DNA of 10,156 nt from an archaeon. GTDB taxonomy: Archaea; Asgardarchaeota; Hermodarchaeia; Hermodarchaeales; Hermodarchaeaceae. A program made the position numbers and the translations under genes. The stretch lies in assembly GCA_016550485.1 (NCBI GenBank), contig JABXGV010000278.1, positions 1 through 10,156 on the forward strand, given 5' to 3'. Shown here piece after piece: positions 6,567-10,156 of the stretch (within the stretch, counting starts at the first letter, position 1; each line of letters begins with the position of its first letter). The notes beneath the pieces are model-generated. The model searched no databases and was not told the origin of the DNA. It saw nothing but the letters and a program-made list of their open reading frames with translations.

Positions 6567-7958
6567 ATGAAGGACTACGATGTGATTGTGATCGGGTCGG
6601 GCTCTGGCGGTATGATACTGGATGCGGCCTATCGGTCTGGCTTGAAATGTGCCTATGTTGATCGTGGCCCCTTGGGAGGGACCTGCCTGAACGTGGGCTG
6701 TATACCGTCGAAGATGCTGATTTACCCCGCGGACCGGGTCGTGGAAATCCAGGAAGCCCATAAGCTAGGAATCAAGGCGGAAATCAAGAGCATAGACTTC
6801 AAATCGATAATGGCTCGGATGCGCAAGCCCATCGATGAGAGCTTGGGTCACATGCGGGCAGGGCTCAAGCACGCTCAGGACCTAGATTTCTACGAGGCAG
6901 AGGGGCGCTTCGTCGATGATTACACGATGGAGGTTGAAGGCGAGAAAATCCGGGGCGACAAGATTTTCATCGTGGCGGGGGCGCGTCCATCGATTCCCCC
7001 CATCAAGGGACTGGACAAGATCAACTATCTCACGAATGAAACGCTGCTCACGATTACAAAGCTACCAAAGAGCGTCGTCATCATTGGTGGTGGCTACATC
7101 GCCGCTGAGTATGGGCACTTCCTCGCCGCCATGGGCTCGCAGGTGACCATGCTACAACGGGGTGAACGCCTCGTGCCCAATATGGAACCAGAAATATCCC
7201 ATGTTCTTGAACGAGCGCTGTCCCGACGGATGAAAATTTACACCAACACGGGTGCTGTGGAGGTCAGACATACCTCAACCGGCGATATTGTGGTAGGGAA
7301 GAATCGGGAAACTGGGAAAGAGCAGGAGTTCAAAGGTGAGCGGGTACTGGTTGCGACTGGTCGACGGTCGAACGCGGATGTCCTCCAGGTCGAGAAGACT
7401 GGGGTAAAGACTGATGAACGAGGGTTCATCGTCGTCAACGACTACCTTGAGACTAGTAAGCCGCGTATCTGGGCCCTGGGGGATGTCATCGGGAAGGAGA
7501 TGTTTAAGCATACCGCGAATCGGGAAGCACAGATAGCTTGGCAGAACGCGATACGACCCGACCAGAAGCAGAAGATGGAGTATCATGCTGTACCCTATGC
7601 GGTGTTTTCCTATCCACAGATAGCGGGGGTCGGGATGACCCAGGTGGAGGCGGAGAAAGACCATGACATTCTTGTTGGTGTTGCAAGGTACTCCGATGTT
7701 GCCAAGGGTGAAGCGATGATGGAGGAGGAAGGCTTCGCGAAGGCTATCGTGGAGAAGGAGACATACCGGATCCTCGGCTACCACATCATTGGGCCTTACG
7801 CTCCTATCCTCATCCAAGAGGTAGTTGATATCATGGCTATTGGTGGAAACATGTGGACGCTAGCGCAGGGCATGCATATCCACCCCGCACTTACAGAACT
7901 CATCGTTTCAGCGCTGGGTAGCCTATCCGATCCTTCACACGCCCACCATCAACACTAG
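6567..7958 (+). CDS. FAD-dependent pyridine nucleotide-disulfide oxidoreductase (dihydrolipoamide dehydrogenase / mycothione reductase type)
   Basis: This is a 463-residue flavoprotein of normal family length, with no signal peptide and so cytosolic. Domains in order: an N-terminal FAD-binding Rossmann motif (IGSGSGG, G10-G15); the redox-active GGTCLNVGCIPSK with C40 and C45; an NAD(P)-binding motif IIGGGYIAAE near residue 172; a second FAD motif WALGDVIG; and a C-terminal dimerisation domain with HIHPALTE, where H439 and E444 form the catalytic dyad. It should transfer electrons between NAD(P)H and a disulfide. CIPSKMLIYPAD resembles the dihydrolipoamide dehydrogenase / mycothione reductase branch as I recall it. 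No lipoyl protein, E1/E2 or glycine-cleavage gene is in the window, so the substrate is open. The C-terminal tail is His-rich (SHAHHQH). The ATG lacks a clear ribosome site and appears nearly leaderless. Confidence 0.93.
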   Translation: MKDYDVIVIGSGSGGMILDAAYRSGLKCAYVDRGPLGGTCLNVGCIPSKMLIYPADRVVEIQEAHKLGIKAEIKSIDFKSIMARMRKPIDESLGHMRAGLKHAQDLDFYEAEGRFVDDYTMEVEGEKIRGDKIFIVAGARPSIPPIKGLDKINYLTNETLLTITKLPKSVVIIGGGYIAAEYGHFLAAMGSQVTMLQRGERLVPNMEPEISHVLERALSRRMKIYTNTGAVEVRHTSTGDIVVGKNRETGKEQEFKGERVLVATGRRSNADVLQVEKTGVKTDERGFIVVNDYLETSKPRIWALGDVIGKEMFKHTANREAQIAWQNAIRPDQKQKMEYHAVPYAVFSYPQIAGVGMTQVEAEKDHDILVGVARYSDVAKGEAMMEEEGFAKAIVEKETYRILGYHIIGPYAPILIQEVVDIMAIGGNMWTLAQGMHIHPALTELIVSALGSLSDPSHAHHQH

Positions 7959-8082
7959 CTGAGATAGATGGAATCGTTATTGGTTCCCGTTATCACCTAG
8001 GCGCCTTTGAAGTATCTTGGTGCAGTAGGCTTTTAGCAAAGAAAAGCACTCAGTTTACTAAAGCATCACGTTGGGATTGCGA

Positions 8083-10156
8083 ATGAGTGTGTCCTCACAT
8101 AAAATGCGTTTGCTGTTTGCTCTTGTTTTCCTAGTCTTGCTTCAATTGGCAGGTCTTGCCGTTACACCCACCCTAGCTGAACCACCACGAGCTGAAACCC
8201 GGGTGGCTCCTCTGCCAGGTATTACCCTTTTTGAGGAGGATTTCACAACCACCACATATGAGGACGCGGGAAATACTACCGCTTATGGCTGGGGAGGAGG
8301 GTCGATTCGCAATCCAAGGAGTACTGGCGTCACTTTCCTTGATTTCTGGAGTAGCCCGTATCCTGTGTGCTCCATCGATGTGCAGGGACGAAAAGCCTAT
8401 GCCGTCCTCCACAACCGAACCAGTGCCATAGAAACCCAATATGTCTTCAACATCTCTGATCCATCCAACATTATTCAACTGAGCAACCAGACTACCGCAT
8501 CTTGGCTGTATACTTCGGAAATCGCCGGAGACATCATGTTTGGAGGAAAAAGCAGTCCTCCGAGGATAGGCCTCTACAACGTGAGTAACCCCTACCAAAT
8601 CTCCTTCCCGGTAGACCAGAATACTTTCACCTCAGGGACGGTGATGGATCTGGCAGTCCAGGGGCACTTTCTCTATGTGACAATCTTTGGGAGTGTAGCT
8701 GGCGAAGGACTCAATGTCATCGATATTGAAGATCCCACTAACATTCGTGTGATTAATGGATTTGGGGCATCATTTCTGGGCCTCGATGTGCAGGGACAAC
8801 TAGCGTACATCGCTAATGGCACGGGCGGCTTCACCGTTCTCAATGTCTCGAACCCCTATTCCATCACGGAACTCGATAGCCTAGATACACCGGGGAATGC
8901 TACGGATGTTCTCATTGACGGGATGACAGCCTATGTGGCTGATGGCGCCAGCGGCATTAGAATCATTAACGTGAGTGACCCCACGAACCTCGACCTTCTT
9001 GGTGGCTACAATACACCGGGCTATGCCCACAAGCTCGCTCTCCAGGGATACACTCTATTAGTGGCGGATGGCGCTGGTGGGGTACGGATTTTAGATGTCT
9101 CTAATCCCTCCACCCCCACGGAAGTCACGAATATCGCAGTCTCCTATGTGTATGATGTAGCGCTTTTCGATGGTGTACTCGTCATCGGTGCTGATGATGG
9201 AATCTACACTTACAGAGTCGGCACTACTATGAATTTGTCGCCCGCAAGTTCCTATTCCACTTATGAGGCTTTTGATGTGGATGTTCAGGGTGATGTCGCG
9301 TTCGTGGCTGCTGGAGCTGATGGGCTAGTGATCCTCGATGTTAGTGACCGTGCCCTTCCAACCCTGATTACCCAGTATAAACACTCCAGCACCGTCAATT
9401 ACGTCTCAATCGAAGCCCAAGGGTCCTACTGTTATATTCTTGACGCCTCCAGCGATTCCGGAAGTAGAGGACTGTGGGCCGTTGATGTCTCTAATCCGTC
9501 CAGTCCAGTGTTCCGATCCCGTCGAGAGTTCATTGAAGCCTATGATCTTGCCCTTGATGGTGATGTCGCCTATGTCGCAAACGGAACGGGTGGGCTTGCG
9601 GTAGTCAATGTCTCTAATTCCTTCAACATTAACGTGGACCTGGACTGGGTGTATGATGCCAGTAATTATACCGCGGTGTGTGCGCAGGGACGCTACGTTT
9701 ATGCTGTCGCTTCAGGCGCCAATGACGGGCTGTTCATCTATGAGGCGACTGACCTATCAGCTATCACTCTCACCAGTAGTCTAGCTATTGATTCCCCCCT
9801 CGATGTGGAGGTCTCAGGAGATTTCTGTGTGGTAGCCAACGAAACTGGTGGTATTCTCCTACTCAATGTTACCGACCCTTGGAGTACGCCTATACTTCTT
9901 GACTATTATTCTAGCCTAGAGGCTCATAGCGCGGAAATGTTCGGGAACTATCTTCTAGCCGCCTTTGGTTACAGTGGCATATTTCTCTTGGACGCCTCCA
10001 CTCCAACCTCAATGTCGGTGTCCACCTCGTATCAGCCGTCTAACATCGATTTTCGCCAAGTCAAGATCGCTGGTGATTACGCGTATGCTGCCTGCCGTGA
10101 CTCTTTGGTCATCTTCCGAGTATTCCTTAGCACTGCCAACTCCTATGACAGGACAA
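8083..10156 (+). CDS. Secreted LVIVD-repeat beta-propeller protein, 3'-truncated by the window edge
   Basis: The frame runs without a stop from ATG 8083 to the window end (691 codons). A signal peptide is clear: basic start (SHKMR), hydrophobic core LLFALVFLVLLQLAG, and probable cleavage TLA|E after A32. After a short segment (DFTTTTYEDAGNTTAYGWG) come at least 14 imperfect repeats of about 40-48 residues from near residue 96. The pattern is x-D-V-x-V-x-G-x-x-A-Y-V-A-x-x-x-G-G-L-x-I-x-(D/N)-V-S-(N/D)-P-x-x-P. This is the LVIVD repeat, known to build beta-propellers. Fourteen units would suit two seven-bladed propellers. There are 15 N-x-S/T sequons (x not Pro) and at least five cysteines after the signal. 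A cell-surface binding or structural role is likely; ligand unknown. ATG 8104 is an alternative start leaving the signal peptide intact. No Shine-Dalgarno is seen; TTTACTAA (8054-8061) at about -26 might support a leaderless transcript. A C-terminal anchor may lie beyond the window. Confidence 0.9.
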   Translation, partial: MSVSSHKMRLLFALVFLVLLQLAGLAVTPTLAEPPRAETRVAPLPGITLFEEDFTTTTYEDAGNTTAYGWGGGSIRNPRSTGVTFLDFWSSPYPVCSIDVQGRKAYAVLHNRTSAIETQYVFNISDPSNIIQLSNQTTASWLYTSEIAGDIMFGGKSSPPRIGLYNVSNPYQISFPVDQNTFTSGTVMDLAVQGHFLYVTIFGSVAGEGLNVIDIEDPTNIRVINGFGASFLGLDVQGQLAYIANGTGGFTVLNVSNPYSITELDSLDTPGNATDVLIDGMTAYVADGASGIRIINVSDPTNLDLLGGYNTPGYAHKLALQGYTLLVADGAGGVRILDVSNPSTPTEVTNIAVSYVYDVALFDGVLVIGADDGIYTYRVGTTMNLSPASSYSTYEAFDVDVQGDVAFVAAGADGLVILDVSDRALPTLITQYKHSSTVNYVSIEAQGSYCYILDASSDSGSRGLWAVDVSNPSSPVFRSRREFIEAYDLALDGDVAYVANGTGGLAVVNVSNSFNINVDLDWVYDASNYTAVCAQGRYVYAVASGANDGLFIYEATDLSAITLTSSLAIDSPLDVEVSGDFCVVANETGGILLLNVTDPWSTPILLDYYSSLEAHSAEMFGNYLLAAFGYSGIFLLDASTPTSMSVSTSYQPSNIDFRQVKIAGDYAYAACRDSLVIFRVFLSTANSYDRT

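Noticed and set aside
7275..7817. Minus-strand frame of 180 codons opposite the disulfide reductase
   Set aside because: It is antisense to conserved NAD-binding and dimerisation domains, has no ribosome site and no recognisable domain.
8173..8598. Minus-strand frame of 141 codons opposite the LVIVD gene start
   Set aside because: The plus frame has a signal peptide and repeats continuing to the window end; this frame has no recognisable content.
8375..9600. CRISPR-like or tandem DNA repeats in the LVIVD region
   Set aside because: The repeats are at protein level with diverged codons; they lack regular identical units and spacers.

Overview
The window reads as archaeal chromosomal DNA, most likely from an Asgard-type lineage (Thorarchaeota or a relative). 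That placement is an inference. It rests on a PolB2-type family B DNA polymerase (a mainly archaeal family), TATA-like boxes at archaeal distances from starts, a mix of Shine-Dalgarno-led and apparently leaderless genes, and a secreted LVIVD-repeat protein rich in N-glycosylation sequons. There is no rRNA, recognisable tRNA, CRISPR array, insertion sequence or phage gene.

Layout. (1) Bases 1-2054, plus strand: the 3' part of a PolB2-type polymerase. Its frame is open to the left edge, so the gene begins outside the window. It is visibly more GC-rich than everything else. (2) Bases 2122-3870, minus strand: a class I/II PLP-dependent aminotransferase followed 48 nt later by a small four-helix membrane protein, probably cotranscribed and convergent with polB2. 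(3) A 148-bp divergent promoter region. (4) Bases 4019-6156, plus strand: a roughly 12-helix membrane protein whose stop overlaps (ATGA) the start of a membrane-anchored endonuclease/exonuclease/phosphatase (EEP) protein. (5) Bases 6157-6566: a 410-bp gap with no convincing gene but several nested inverted repeats that could fold as RNA. (6) Bases 6567-7958: an FAD-dependent disulfide reductase of the dihydrolipoamide dehydrogenase / mycothione reductase type. (7) Bases 8083 to the right edge: a secreted beta-propeller protein built from at least 14 LVIVD-type repeats, 3'-truncated by the window.

The most interesting pair is the membrane protein plus EEP protein. The order (multi-helix membrane part, then an extracytoplasmic EEP domain), the translational coupling, and an N-P-x-x-x-L-R-W-A motif in the membrane part recall the C-terminal half of eukaryotic CWH43 (PGAP2IP), which acts in GPI-anchor lipid remodelling. 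I propose these are a two-gene archaeal counterpart; this needs profile and structure comparison. The second item worth attention is the potential structured RNA in the 6157-6566 gap. The remaining genes (aminotransferase, disulfide reductase, surface propeller) look like ordinary members of their families, and nothing in the window ties them into one pathway.
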